DNA from: Streptomyces sp. NBRC 110028
Lineage (GTDB): Bacteria > Actinomycetota > Actinomycetes > Streptomycetales > Streptomycetaceae
DNA length: 64,000 nucleotides
Direction: 5' to 3'
Assembly: GCF_001417735.1 (NCBI RefSeq)
Contig: NZ_BBUZ01000027.1
Coordinates: 268,276 to 332,275, forward strand
The notes under the pieces were generated by a model. It saw only the letters and a list, made by a program, of their open reading frames with translations. It was not told where the DNA came from and searched no databases. Each line of letters opens with the position of its first letter. Position 1 is the first letter of the stretch. Shown piece by piece: positions 51,571 through 60,230 of this stretch. The translations under genes and the position numbers were made by a program.

Positions 51571-52536
51571 TTACCTGACGTAACCCAGCTCCTTGTCGAC
51601 CACATTGCGCAGCGGACGGCTCTCGGCCCGGCGGACCAGGTTGTCCAGGAACAGCTCGGCGAGGTCGTCGCGCCACCGGGTCACCTCACCCGCGGTGTGC
51701 GGGGAGACGATGACCCCCGGCAGCTCCCACAGCGGGGAGGCGGCGGGCAGCGGCTCCCGGGCGAACACGTCCAGCGCGGCGCCGGCCAGCCTGCCGCCGG
51801 ACAGGGCGTCGACGAGGGCCGGCTCGTCCACCAGTTGGCCGCGCCCCACGTTGACCAGCCGGGCCCCGGGCTTCATGGCCGCCAGCACCGAGGCGTCCAC
51901 CATGCCGTGGGTGGCCGGGGTGAGCGGGGCGGCCAGCACCACGTAATCGGCCTCGCCCAGCCCGGTGCGCAGGGTCGCCGGGCCGTGCACGGTGCCGAAG
52001 TCGGGGTCTTCCGCGCGGGGGCTGCGGCCCGCGCCGCTCACCCGCATGCCGACCGCGCGCAGCAGCCGGGCGACGGCCCGGCCGATGGACCCGGTGCCCC
52101 AGACCAGCACGGTGCGGCCGCCGACGCGCTCGCTGTCGCGCGGCCGCCACCGGCGGCCGCGCTGGTGGTCCCACATGCCGGGGAAGTCCTTGGCCAGGGA
52201 CAGGATCAGCCCGAGGACGTATTCGGCGATGGGCTGGTCGTACACCCCGCGCGAGTTGGTGAGCACCACATCCGGGTTGCCGGTCAGCGCGGGAAACAGA
52301 TACGGGTCCACCCCCGCGGCGGCCACATGCACCCAGCGGGGGGCCTTCGCGGGATCGCCGGGCCACGCGGCGGCGACGGCCGGGCTCAGCGGCCACCAGG
52401 CGAGCAGAACGTCCGCGCCGGGGAGGACCGCCGGCAGTTCCTCCTCGGTCGCGTACACGGTCCGCGCCAGCGACTCGATCCGCTCCCGGTTGTACGGCAG
52501 GTGGTCGTTGTACAGGACGATCAGCCGGTCACCCAC
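51571..52536 (-). CDS. D-2-hydroxyacid dehydrogenase
   Basis: A 321-residue NAD(P)-dependent enzyme. The Rossmann motif is WGTGSIGRAVARLL, and the catalytic Arg, Glu and His are found in NVGRGQLVDE, DVFAREPLP and SPHTAG. It reduces 2-keto acids to D-2-hydroxy acids or the reverse; the WHV and AGVDPYL regions do not specify a substrate. GTG 52536 follows GGGAGG. It is divergent from the MFS operon across 466 bases, and a second, different D-2-hydroxyacid dehydrogenase sits at the other end of that island. Confidence 0.88.
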   Translation of the reverse strand: MGDRLIVLYNDHLPYNRERIESLARTVYATEEELPAVLPGADVLLAWWPLSPAVAAAWPGDPAKAPRWVHVAAAGVDPYLFPALTGNPDVVLTNSRGVYDQPIAEYVLGLILSLAKDFPGMWDHQRGRRWRPRDSERVGGRTVLVWGTGSIGRAVARLLRAVGMRVSGAGRSPRAEDPDFGTVHGPATLRTGLGEADYVVLAAPLTPATHGMVDASVLAAMKPGARLVNVGRGQLVDEPALVDALSGGRLAGAALDVFAREPLPAASPLWELPGVIVSPHTAGEVTRWRDDLAELFLDNLVRRAESRPLRNVVDKELGYVR

Positions 52537-53002
52537 GGCCGCCTCCCGACGGCTCGCTCAGGCCGCCCGGGGGCTCACACCGGAGTGTCATGACGGTTCT
52601 CCCGAGGTCAGGAAGGGCGCGGAACGGATTCCCCACACCCTGACCGCACCCGCGCGGAGGGGCAACGGGCACAGTGTCCGCTCCGGCGGGCCGTTGTGGA
52701 CGCTGTGTCCCTCGCCCCGCCACGATCCGGGACCAAAGTCCTGCGCAGCCCCGGTGCGGACCGGGCGTACACAGTGTCCACCACGGGCCGGGCGATGGAA
52801 CAGGATGGCCGTTGACGGTGCTGGGCGGCTGAACCATGGTGAGGGCCATCCATCCGCCCGTCATCTGCCCGTCCCCGGCAGCACACCCCGAGGCCCCCGC
52901 CGCGCACCGCACGAATGCTTGACGCCCGATGCCGCCCCGTGTGCCGCATCGCCCAGCGCCCTCAGCGCCTTAAGTGTCTCCTCGTCCCCAGGAGTCTCAA
53001 GC
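52537..53002. promoter_or_regulatory. 466-base divergent regulatory region with three near-palindromes
   Basis: No convincing gene is seen here. It contains three copies of a 13-mer that differ from the palindrome-like consensus GGACACAGTGTCC by one or two bases: 52667-52679, 52698-52710 and 52767-52779. Centres are 31 and 69 bases apart. They are candidate operators for the MFS operon. AGGAG (52990-52994) is the MFS ribosome-binding site. Confidence 0.6.
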
Positions 53003-54376
53003 ATGTCTTCGCCCCCCTCTTCGCACCCCGCCGAGAAAACCACCACAAGAGCCCGGAGTCTCGACGAAGCCCCCGTCACCGGCTTCCACCGCAGGATGGT
53101 CGCCGTCGCCATGGGCGGACCGTTCTGCGACGGCTATCTGCTGGGCATCATGGGCGTCGCCCTCAGCCTGATCACCCCGGCGCTCAGCCTGGACACCATG
53201 TGGGAAGGGCTGATCGCCGCCTCCGTCCTGGTCGGCGTCTTCATCGGAGGTGCGGTCTTCGGACCGATCACCGACCGGGTCGGCCGCCATCTGATGTATG
53301 TGCTCAACCTGATGACCTTCGTGGTCTTCTCCGCCCTGCAGTTCTTCGTCACCGAGGCGTGGCAGCTGCTGGTGCTGAGGCTGCTGATCGGCATCGCGAT
53401 CGGCGCCGACTACCCGATCGCGTCGGCCCTGACCACCGAGCTGGTGCCGCGCAAGATACGCGGCCCGGCCCTGTCCGGGCTGGTCCTCGCCTGGTGGATC
53501 GGCTACGGCGTCAGCTTCTGGGTCGGCTGGCTGCTGCTGGGCACCGGCGACGACGCCTGGCGCTGGATGCTGGCCTCCGGCGCGGTCCCCGCCGTGATCT
53601 TCATGTTCTTCCGCACCGGAGTGCCCGAATCGCCCCGCTGGCTGGCCTCCCGCGGCCGGGTGGAGGAGGCCAAGGAGGTCGTGCGCCGCCATCTCCGCCA
53701 GGAGGTCAGCACCGAGGAACTGCTCGCCGAGAGCGGCCGGCCGCGGCGTGGCGGCTCGGGTCTGGGCAACCTGGTGGAGATCTTCCGCCGTGGCTACGCG
53801 GTCCCCGCCCTGTTCTGTTCGGTGTTCTGGATCTGCCAGGTGGCGCCCGCCTTCGCCGTACGGTCCTTCCAGCCGCAGATGCTGGAGTCGTTCGGGGTGG
53901 GCAGCACCTTCGGCGCCAGCGCGCTCATCACCACGATCGCGGTGGCGGGTACGGCGGTCGGGCTGCTCGTGGTCAATCGGATCGGCCGGCGGCCCCTCCT
54001 CATCGGCAGCTTCGCCTGCATCAACGTCTGCCTCATCGCCCTGATCGTGCTGCCCCTGCACTACGCGTTCCTGGTGGTCGCCCTCTTCGCCGGGTTCCAG
54101 TTCTTCGAGGCGGCGGGCAGCGGACTGCAGTTCGTCTACCCGAGCGAGCTGTTCCCCACCGACCTGCGCGCCACCGGCGTCGGCGTCGCCACCGCCATGA
54201 GCCGGGTCGGCTCCGCCTCCAGCACCTTCCTGCTCCCCATGCTCACCACCGACTTCGGCGTCCGCGGCACCCTCGCGATGGGCGTGGGCATCACCCTCAT
54301 CGGCCTCGTGGCCTGCATCGTTCTCGCCCCCGAGACCAAGGACCTGGGCCTGGCGGAAGCCAGCCGCCGCACCTGA
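53003..54376 (+). CDS. MFS transporter (sugar/aromatic-acid porter type)
   Basis: A 457-residue, 12-helix major facilitator. DRVGRH after helix 2 and its repeat NRIGRRP after helix 8 are the MFS loop motifs; PESPRWLASRGR and YPSELFPTDLRATGVG are marks of the sugar-porter/AAHS-type branch. It probably imports the substrate of the oxidase and dehydrogenases encoded beside it. ATG 53003 has AGGAG 8 bases upstream. It is the first gene of an operon with the HAD hydrolase 21 bases downstream. Confidence 0.9.
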   Translation: MSSPPSSHPAEKTTTRARSLDEAPVTGFHRRMVAVAMGGPFCDGYLLGIMGVALSLITPALSLDTMWEGLIAASVLVGVFIGGAVFGPITDRVGRHLMYVLNLMTFVVFSALQFFVTEAWQLLVLRLLIGIAIGADYPIASALTTELVPRKIRGPALSGLVLAWWIGYGVSFWVGWLLLGTGDDAWRWMLASGAVPAVIFMFFRTGVPESPRWLASRGRVEEAKEVVRRHLRQEVSTEELLAESGRPRRGGSGLGNLVEIFRRGYAVPALFCSVFWICQVAPAFAVRSFQPQMLESFGVGSTFGASALITTIAVAGTAVGLLVVNRIGRRPLLIGSFACINVCLIALIVLPLHYAFLVVALFAGFQFFEAAGSGLQFVYPSELFPTDLRATGVGVATAMSRVGSASSTFLLPMLTTDFGVRGTLAMGVGITLIGLVACIVLAPETKDLGLAEASRRT

Positions 54377-54397
54377 ACCCCCTGAAAGGAAACCCCC

Positions 54398-55063
54398 ATG
54401 CGCAAGCTCGTCTCCTTCGACTGCTACCGCACCCTCATCAACTTCGACACCCAGAGCGCCACCCACGAGATCGTCAAGGACCGGCTCGCCGAGTACGGCG
54501 TCGACCCCAAGCAGTTCCACCACGACGCGTACGTGATGCGTTTCCAGGGCGTCGTGGACCATTACCGCCCGTACCGGGAGACCGTCCGCCGCACCCTGCA
54601 CAACGTCATGCTGCTGCACGGCCTGCCCTACCGCGACGAGGACGGCGAGGCACTGATCGAGGCCATCAAGCGGTTCAAGCCGTTCCGCGAGGTCCCCGAC
54701 GCGCTGCGCCGCCTCAAGGGCGAATACGACATCGCCATCCTCTCCAACAGCGAGGACGACCTGATCACCTACGCCGTCGACGAGCTGGGCGTGGAGTGGG
54801 ACTACGTCCTCACCGCCGAGCAGGCGGGCGCGTTCAAGCCGCTGCCGCAGGCCTTCGAATACCTCATGAAGGCCACCGGGCGGGGCCCCGCGGACATCAT
54901 CCACACCGCCCAGGGCTGGGAGTACGACATCATGCCGACCAAGCGGTACGAGGGCATGCGGCGGATCTGGGTCAACCGGTACGGCTTCCCCGGTTCGGCC
55001 GCCTACCAGCCGTACGAGGAGATCAAGGACCTGTCCGAGCTGCCCGGCCTGCTCGGCGTCTGA
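54398..55063 (+). CDS. HAD hydrolase, haloacid dehalogenase type II-like
   Basis: A 221-residue HAD protein: nucleophile Asp in VSFDCYRTLINFD, motif II ILSNSEDD, Lys in GAFKPLPQAFEY and acidic motif near GWEYDI. Fold and length match L-2-haloacid dehalogenases, but motif I reads DCYRTL where those enzymes have DxYGTL; the Arg would intrude at the active site, so substrate may differ. It lies between the MFS and the FAD oxidase genes in one operon. AAAGGAAA precedes the ATG. Confidence 0.85.
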   Translation: MRKLVSFDCYRTLINFDTQSATHEIVKDRLAEYGVDPKQFHHDAYVMRFQGVVDHYRPYRETVRRTLHNVMLLHGLPYRDEDGEALIEAIKRFKPFREVPDALRRLKGEYDIAILSNSEDDLITYAVDELGVEWDYVLTAEQAGAFKPLPQAFEYLMKATGRGPADIIHTAQGWEYDIMPTKRYEGMRRIWVNRYGFPGSAAYQPYEEIKDLSELPGLLGV

Positions 55064-55101
55064 CCCGGCTCCCGGCCGTCCCCACACCGCGAGAGGACCC
55101 C

Positions 55102-56484
55102 ATGTCCGCCACCACGGCACCGGTCAACGGGCGCGTCGCCCACTGGTTCGCCGAACTGCCCGCCCCCCGCCCGGCGCTGCCCGGCGACCGCGACGCCGAC
55201 GTGTGCGTCGTGGGCGCCGGAATGACCGGGCTGTGGACCGCCTACTACCTCAAGCAGGCCGACCCGTCGCTGCGCATCACGGTCCTGGAAGCCGAATTCG
55301 CCGGCTTCGGAGCCTCCGGCCGCAACGGCGGCTGGGCCTCCGGCCTCATCCCCGGCGCCCGCGACCGGCTGGCCCGCACCTACGGCCGCGACGCCGTCCT
55401 GGACTGGCAGCGGGCCATGAACGAGGCCGTGGACGAGGTCATCGCCGTCGCCGCGCGCGAGGGCATCGACGCCGACATCGTCAAGGGCGGCACCCTGCGC
55501 GTCGCCCGCACCCCCGCCCAGGCCACCCGGCTGCGGCACAAGACCGAGCAGGACCACGAGTGGGGGGTGCCGGAATCCGTCCTGCTCACCCCCGCGGAGT
55601 CCGCCCGGCACATCGCCATCGACGGGGTCACGGCGGGCGCGTACACCCCGCACTGCGCCCGGCTGCAGCCCGCGGCCCTGGTGCGGGGGCTCGCCGAGAC
55701 GGTGGAACGGCTCGGCGTCACGATCTACGAGAAGTCCCCCGTCACCGCCATCGAGCCGGGCCGCGCGCTCACCGCACACGGCACGGTCCGCGCCCCGGTG
55801 GTGCTCCGCGCGACCGAGGGCTTCACCGCCTCCCTCAAGGGACTGCGGCGGGCCTGGCTCCCGATGAACAGCTCGATGATCGTCACCGAACCGCTGCCCG
55901 AGGAGATCTGGAAGGAGATCGGCTGGGAGGGCCGGGAAACCCTCGGCGACACCGCGCACGGCCACATGTACGCCCAGCGCACCCCGGACGACCGGATCGC
56001 GATCGGCGGGCGCGGCGTGCCGTACCGCTTCGCCTCCCGCACCGACGACTCGGGCCGGGTCAGCGATCGTACGATTCTCCAGCTCACCCGGACCCTCCAG
56101 CGGATGCTGCCGCAGACCACCGGCGCCCGGGTCGACCACGCCTGGTGCGGGGTCCTCGCCGTACCCCGCGACTGGTCGGCCACCGTCGGCCTGGACCGGG
56201 CCACCGGCGTCGGCTGGGCGGGCGGCTACGTCGGCCACGGTGTCACCTCCACCAACCTGGCCGCCCGCACCCTCACCGACCTGGTGCTGAAGCGGGACAC
56301 CCGGCTGACCCGGCTGCCCTGGACCGGGCACCGCCCGGGCACCTGGGAGCCGGAGCCGTTCCGCTGGCTCGGGGTGCGCGGACTGTACGTCGCCTACCGG
56401 CTGGCGGACCGGCACGAGGCGGGCGGCCGCACCCGTACCTCGCCCATCGCCACCGTCGCCGACCTCATCGCCCGCCGGCCCTGA
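55102..56484 (+). CDS. FAD-dependent amine/D-amino-acid oxidase family protein (DAO fold)
   Basis: A 460-residue flavoenzyme. The dinucleotide motif VVGAGMTGLWTAYYLKQ is followed by FGASGRNGGWASG, the flavin-pocket block of gamma-glutamylputrescine oxidase-like (PuuB) and glycine oxidase relatives. The C-terminal FAD loop is GVGWAGGYVGHGVTSTNLA. It would oxidise an amine or amino acid, giving an imine and hydrogen peroxide or passing electrons on. ATG 55102 follows GAGAGGA. Third gene of the operon; the PucR regulator gene starts 99 bases later. Confidence 0.88.
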   Translation: MSATTAPVNGRVAHWFAELPAPRPALPGDRDADVCVVGAGMTGLWTAYYLKQADPSLRITVLEAEFAGFGASGRNGGWASGLIPGARDRLARTYGRDAVLDWQRAMNEAVDEVIAVAAREGIDADIVKGGTLRVARTPAQATRLRHKTEQDHEWGVPESVLLTPAESARHIAIDGVTAGAYTPHCARLQPAALVRGLAETVERLGVTIYEKSPVTAIEPGRALTAHGTVRAPVVLRATEGFTASLKGLRRAWLPMNSSMIVTEPLPEEIWKEIGWEGRETLGDTAHGHMYAQRTPDDRIAIGGRGVPYRFASRTDDSGRVSDRTILQLTRTLQRMLPQTTGARVDHAWCGVLAVPRDWSATVGLDRATGVGWAGGYVGHGVTSTNLAARTLTDLVLKRDTRLTRLPWTGHRPGTWEPEPFRWLGVRGLYVAYRLADRHEAGGRTRTSPIATVADLIARRP

Positions 56485-56583
56485 GATCCTGGAGTCCCGG
56501 CGCCCCGCCTCCCCGGGGGCCGCCGGGACGTCCCGGACATCCGCCCGCCACCGCGGGCACAGCGCAGGGAGGGAGCGGGCCGG

Positions 56584-58185
56584 ATGGCATTGCTCACCGT
56601 CGCCGACGTACTGCGGCTGCCCGTGATCGCCGCGGGGCTGCCCCGGGTCATGGCCGGCGAGGACCGGCTGAACCGCCCCGTGCGATGGGTCCACGTCACC
56701 GAACTGCTGGACCCGGCGTCGTTCCTGGAGGGCGGCGAGCTGGTGCTCACCACCGGCATGCCCCAGCCCAACGACCCCACCCGGCTGCGCGGCTACGCCG
56801 ACCAACTCGCCGACGTCGGCGCGGCGGGGCTGGTCGTGGAGCTGGGCCGCCGCTACCAGCAGGTGCCCCCGGATCTGGTGGCCGCCTGCCGGGCCCGGGA
56901 CCTGCCGCTGATCGTGCTCTCCCACGGCATCCGGTTCATCGAGGTCACCCAGACCGTCCACGCGCTGATCCTGGACGCCCAGGGCGAACTGCTGCGCCGC
57001 TCCCACCAGGTCCACGAACTCTTCACCGACCTGACCCTGCGCGGCGCCCGGCCCGAGGAACTGGTCCAGGTCGCGGCCGACCTGATGGGACGGTCGGTGG
57101 TGCTGGAGAACCTGGTGCACCACGCCATGATCGTCTGTACGGCGGGCCCTCCCGGCGGCCAGATACTGCAGGCGTGGCAGCGCCGCTCCCGCGCCACGCC
57201 CACCCCCGACCACACGGCGCCCAGCGGACCCGAGGGCTGGCTGGTGGCCCCCGTCGAACACGCCGGGCAGCGCTGGGGGCGCCTGGTCGCGCTGCCCGGC
57301 CAGACCGGCCCGGCCTCCGGACCCGAGCACACCCTGATCCTCCGGCGCGCCGCCACCGCCCTCACCCTGGCCCGGATGACCGGCCACACCCAGTGGGACC
57401 GGCAGGCCCGCGCCTCGGCCCTGCTGGAGCTGCGGCACGCACAACCCCTGAGCCGCACCGAGTCCCGCATCCGGGTCGAGGCCCTCGGCCTGCCGACCGT
57501 CGGCCACCTCTTCATCGCCCTGGCTCTTCGCCACCGGCCCGACGCCGCCGACCGCGCCGACCTCGACAGCCGGGTCGGGGATGACCTGCGCGGCGCCGGA
57601 ATCCACGCCCTGGTCGGCAGGCTCTCCCCGGACCGCACCGGCGTCCTGCTCACCCTGCCGCTCGCCGCCGCGTGGCAGCCCGTCGTGGAGCGCATCGGCC
57701 GGGTCACCGAGGAGACGCTCGGCGAGGAAGCCGTCCTCGCGGTCGGCCCCGGCGTGACCGCGCTCGACCAGGTGGCGCGGTCGTTCCGGCAGGCCGAGGA
57801 GGTCGCGGACGCCATCGGCCCGAGCACGCCGCGGCGCCCGTTCCACGTGTCCGCGGACCTCGGGCTGCCGGAACTGCTGTACACCCTGCGCGGCGACACC
57901 CGCGTCCAGAACTATGTGGAGCGGCAGCTCGGCCGGCTGATGCAGCACGACGAACGGCACGGCGGCGACCTGCTGGCCATCCTGCGCCAGTACCTCGACG
58001 CCGCGGGCAACAAATCGGTCGCCGCCAAACAGGCCGGACTGTCCCGGCAGGCCTTCTACCAGCGCCTGCACACCATCGAGCGGCTGGTCGGCGGCCACCT
58101 GGAGTCCGGCGCCGAGCGCTCACGGCTCCACGTCGCCGTCATGGCCCTGGACACCCTGAACCCCGCGCCGCCTACCGCGCGGTGA
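56584..58185 (+). CDS. PucR family transcriptional regulator
   Basis: A 533-residue regulator. The N-terminal PucR domain (LTVADVLRLPVIAAGLPRVM, GGELVLTTGM, ADVGAAGLVVELGRRY) covers about 1-125; a central GGDEF-like region follows; the C-terminal HTH is YLDAAGNKSVAAKQAGLSRQ then AFYQRLHTIERL. PucR proteins usually activate genes for purine, amine or amino-acid breakdown in response to the substrate. Its place directly behind the transporter-oxidase operon makes that operon the likely target, through the GGACAC-A-GTGTCC sites. Its end overlaps the convergent dehydrogenase gene by 14 bases. Confidence 0.9.
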   Translation: MALLTVADVLRLPVIAAGLPRVMAGEDRLNRPVRWVHVTELLDPASFLEGGELVLTTGMPQPNDPTRLRGYADQLADVGAAGLVVELGRRYQQVPPDLVAACRARDLPLIVLSHGIRFIEVTQTVHALILDAQGELLRRSHQVHELFTDLTLRGARPEELVQVAADLMGRSVVLENLVHHAMIVCTAGPPGGQILQAWQRRSRATPTPDHTAPSGPEGWLVAPVEHAGQRWGRLVALPGQTGPASGPEHTLILRRAATALTLARMTGHTQWDRQARASALLELRHAQPLSRTESRIRVEALGLPTVGHLFIALALRHRPDAADRADLDSRVGDDLRGAGIHALVGRLSPDRTGVLLTLPLAAAWQPVVERIGRVTEETLGEEAVLAVGPGVTALDQVARSFRQAEEVADAIGPSTPRRPFHVSADLGLPELLYTLRGDTRVQNYVERQLGRLMQHDERHGGDLLAILRQYLDAAGNKSVAAKQAGLSRQAFYQRLHTIERLVGGHLESGAERSRLHVAVMALDTLNPAPPTAR

Positions 58186-59137
58186 GGACGCGGACCGGCT
58201 CCCCCGCGAGATAGGCGCGGATGTCCTCCACCGCGTCGCGGTAGTAGCCCTCGTAGTTGCGCCGGGTCACATAGCCCAGATGCGGGGTGCCGAGCAGATT
58301 CGGCAGCGTACGGAACGGGTGCTCCGGCCCCAGCGGCTCCTCGTCGAACACATCGACCCCCGCGCCCGCGATCCAGCCGCCCCGCAGGGCGTCCGCGAGC
58401 GCCGCCTGGTCCACGATGGCCGCGCGGGAGGTGTTCACGAGATACGCCGTGGGGCGCATCCGCCGCAGCTCCGGCTCACCGAGCAGCCCCCGGGTGCGGT
58501 CGCCGAGCACCAGATGCACCGAGACCACATCGCTGGTCTCCAGCAACTCCTCCAGGGAGGAGACGAACCCGACGCCCTCCGCCGCCGCCCGCGCAGGTGT
58601 GAGGTTCTGGCTCCAGGCGGCCACGTCCATGCCGAACGCCTGGCCGATCCGCGCCACCTTGGTGCCGATCTTGCCCAGGCCCAGCAGGCCGAGCCGACGG
58701 CCGTGCAGATCCATGCCGACCGTGCTCTGCCACGGCCCGCCGTTCCGCAGCGCCGTGCTCTCCGCCACCAGGTGGCGGGCCAGACCGAGGATCAGCGCCC
58801 AGGTCAGCTCGACGGGCGGCTCGGAGGAGCTGGCCGTGCCGCACACGGTGACCCCGTGCCGGGCGGCCGCCTCCAGATCGACGGACGCGTTGCGCATCCC
58901 GGTGGTGACGAGCAGCCTGAGCCGGGGCAGCCGGGCGAACAGCTCCGCGGGGAACGGGGTGCGCTCCCGCATGATGACCACGATCTCGCAGTCCCCGATC
59001 GCCTCGGCCAGCGCCTCCCGGTCGGTGAAGTGGCGCTGGTGCGACACCACCTCCACCGCGTCCCGGACACCCGACCAGTCGGCCGAGGACAGGGCCACGT
59101 CCTGGAAGTCGTCGAGCACGGCACAGCGCAGTTTCAT
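58172..59137 (-). CDS. D-2-hydroxyacid dehydrogenase
   Basis: A 321-residue NAD-linked enzyme with GLGKIGTKVARIGQ, and catalytic Arg, Glu and His in NTSRAAIVD, DVFDEEPL and TPHLGY. FTDREALAEAIGDCEIVVIM at the start resembles phosphoglycerate-dehydrogenase-like members. ATG 59137 is chosen (GAGGTGG four bases upstream); the adjacent ATG 59140 is also possible. It converges with pucR and is divergent from the ketopantoate-reductase-like gene, 73 bases away. It differs clearly from the dehydrogenase at 51.6 kb. Confidence 0.88.
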   Translation of the reverse strand: MKLRCAVLDDFQDVALSSADWSGVRDAVEVVSHQRHFTDREALAEAIGDCEIVVIMRERTPFPAELFARLPRLRLLVTTGMRNASVDLEAAARHGVTVCGTASSSEPPVELTWALILGLARHLVAESTALRNGGPWQSTVGMDLHGRRLGLLGLGKIGTKVARIGQAFGMDVAAWSQNLTPARAAAEGVGFVSSLEELLETSDVVSVHLVLGDRTRGLLGEPELRRMRPTAYLVNTSRAAIVDQAALADALRGGWIAGAGVDVFDEEPLGPEHPFRTLPNLLGTPHLGYVTRRNYEGYYRDAVEDIRAYLAGEPVRVLTAR

Positions 59138-59210
59138 CATTCCACCTCGGGCTCTTCCAACAGGTCCGTGCAGGTACGTTGTTTCTACCACCCACGGGGA
59201 AAGGGTCCTG

Positions 59211-60230
59211 GTGCGATACATCATCATCGGAGCGGGCGCGGTCGGCGGATCGATCGGCGCCCGGCTCCACCTCGCCGGTCACGACGTCGTCCTGGTGGCG
59301 CGCGGCGCGCACCACGAGGCGCTGCGCGAACGCGGACTGCGCTTCACGGCGCCCGAGTCCACCCACGAGGTCCCGGCGCCCGCCGCCACCGGGCCCGAGG
59401 GCGTCGAACTGGGCCCCGACGACGTGCTCGTCCTCGCCGTGAAGACCCAGGACAGCGCGGCGGCGCTGGACGCCTGGGCGCCGCGCCCGGTCACCGGCGG
59501 CGGCACCGCGGGGGAGCGGCTGCCGCTGCTGTGCGCCCAGAACGGGGTGGAGAACGAGCGGTTGGCGCTGCGCCGCTTCCGCCGGGTCTACGGCGTGTGC
59601 GTCTGGATGCCCTCGACCTACCTGGAGCCGGGGCTGGTCGCCGCGCCGTGTGCCCCGTACACCGGGATCCTCAGCCTGGGCCGCTATCCGTCCGGAGCGG
59701 ACGACACCGTCCGGCGGGTGGCCGCGGACCTGGAGAAGTCCGTGTTCCTCGCGCCGGTCGTACCGGACGTGATGCGCTGGAAGTACGCCAAGCTCATCAA
59801 CAACCTCGTCAACGCCGTCGAGGCGATCTGCGGGCCGCTCGTCTCGGACGAGGCCCAGGCCCTCGGCGCCCGGGCGAAGGCCGAGGGGGTCGCGGTCCTC
59901 GACGCCGCGGGCATCGCCCACGCCGACGCCGCCGAACAGGCCGCGCTCCGCTCCGGAAAGGTGGAGATACGGCCCGCCGACGGCGTGGAGCGCGGTGGCG
60001 GCTCCTCGTGGCAGAGCCTGACCCGGGGGACCGGCACCATCGAGGCGGACTACCTCAACGGCGAGATCGTGCTCCTCGCACGCGAACACGGCATCCCGGC
60101 CCCGGTCAACGAGACGCTGCAGCGGATCGCGGGCGCCTGCGCCCGGGAACGCCGCGCGCCGGGCAGCATGACTCCCGAAGCGCTGACCGCCCTCATCGAC
60201 GCCGCAGCGTCTCCCCCAACACCTCGGTGA
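59211..60230 (+). CDS. ketopantoate reductase (ApbA/PanE) family protein
   Basis: A 339-residue NADP-dependent reductase: IIIGAGAVGGSIGARL, VLAVKTQD, and catalytic Lys in RWKYAKLINNLVNAV. Family members reduce 2-dehydropantoate, but many paralogues act on other 2-keto acids. Its setting among dehydrogenases suggests a catabolic role rather than pantothenate synthesis. GTG 59211 follows GGGGAAAGGG. The 3' end overlaps the convergent hydrolase gene by 38 bases. Confidence 0.87.
   Translation: MRYIIIGAGAVGGSIGARLHLAGHDVVLVARGAHHEALRERGLRFTAPESTHEVPAPAATGPEGVELGPDDVLVLAVKTQDSAAALDAWAPRPVTGGGTAGERLPLLCAQNGVENERLALRRFRRVYGVCVWMPSTYLEPGLVAAPCAPYTGILSLGRYPSGADDTVRRVAADLEKSVFLAPVVPDVMRWKYAKLINNLVNAVEAICGPLVSDEAQALGARAKAEGVAVLDAAGIAHADAAEQAALRSGKVEIRPADGVERGGGSSWQSLTRGTGTIEADYLNGEIVLLAREHGIPAPVNETLQRIAGACARERRAPGSMTPEALTALIDAAASPPTPR

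Noticed and set aside
52915..55101. Open frame extending far upstream of the FAD oxidase start
   Set aside because: The upstream part is an out-of-frame Arg/Pro-rich reading of the MFS and HAD genes; ATG 55102 has its own ribosome-binding site and fits family length.
55003..58098. Very long open frame (over 1000 codons) antisense to the FAD oxidase and pucR genes
   Set aside because: It mirrors GC-rich third positions of two well-supported genes on the other strand, contains no recognisable domain and has low-complexity composition.
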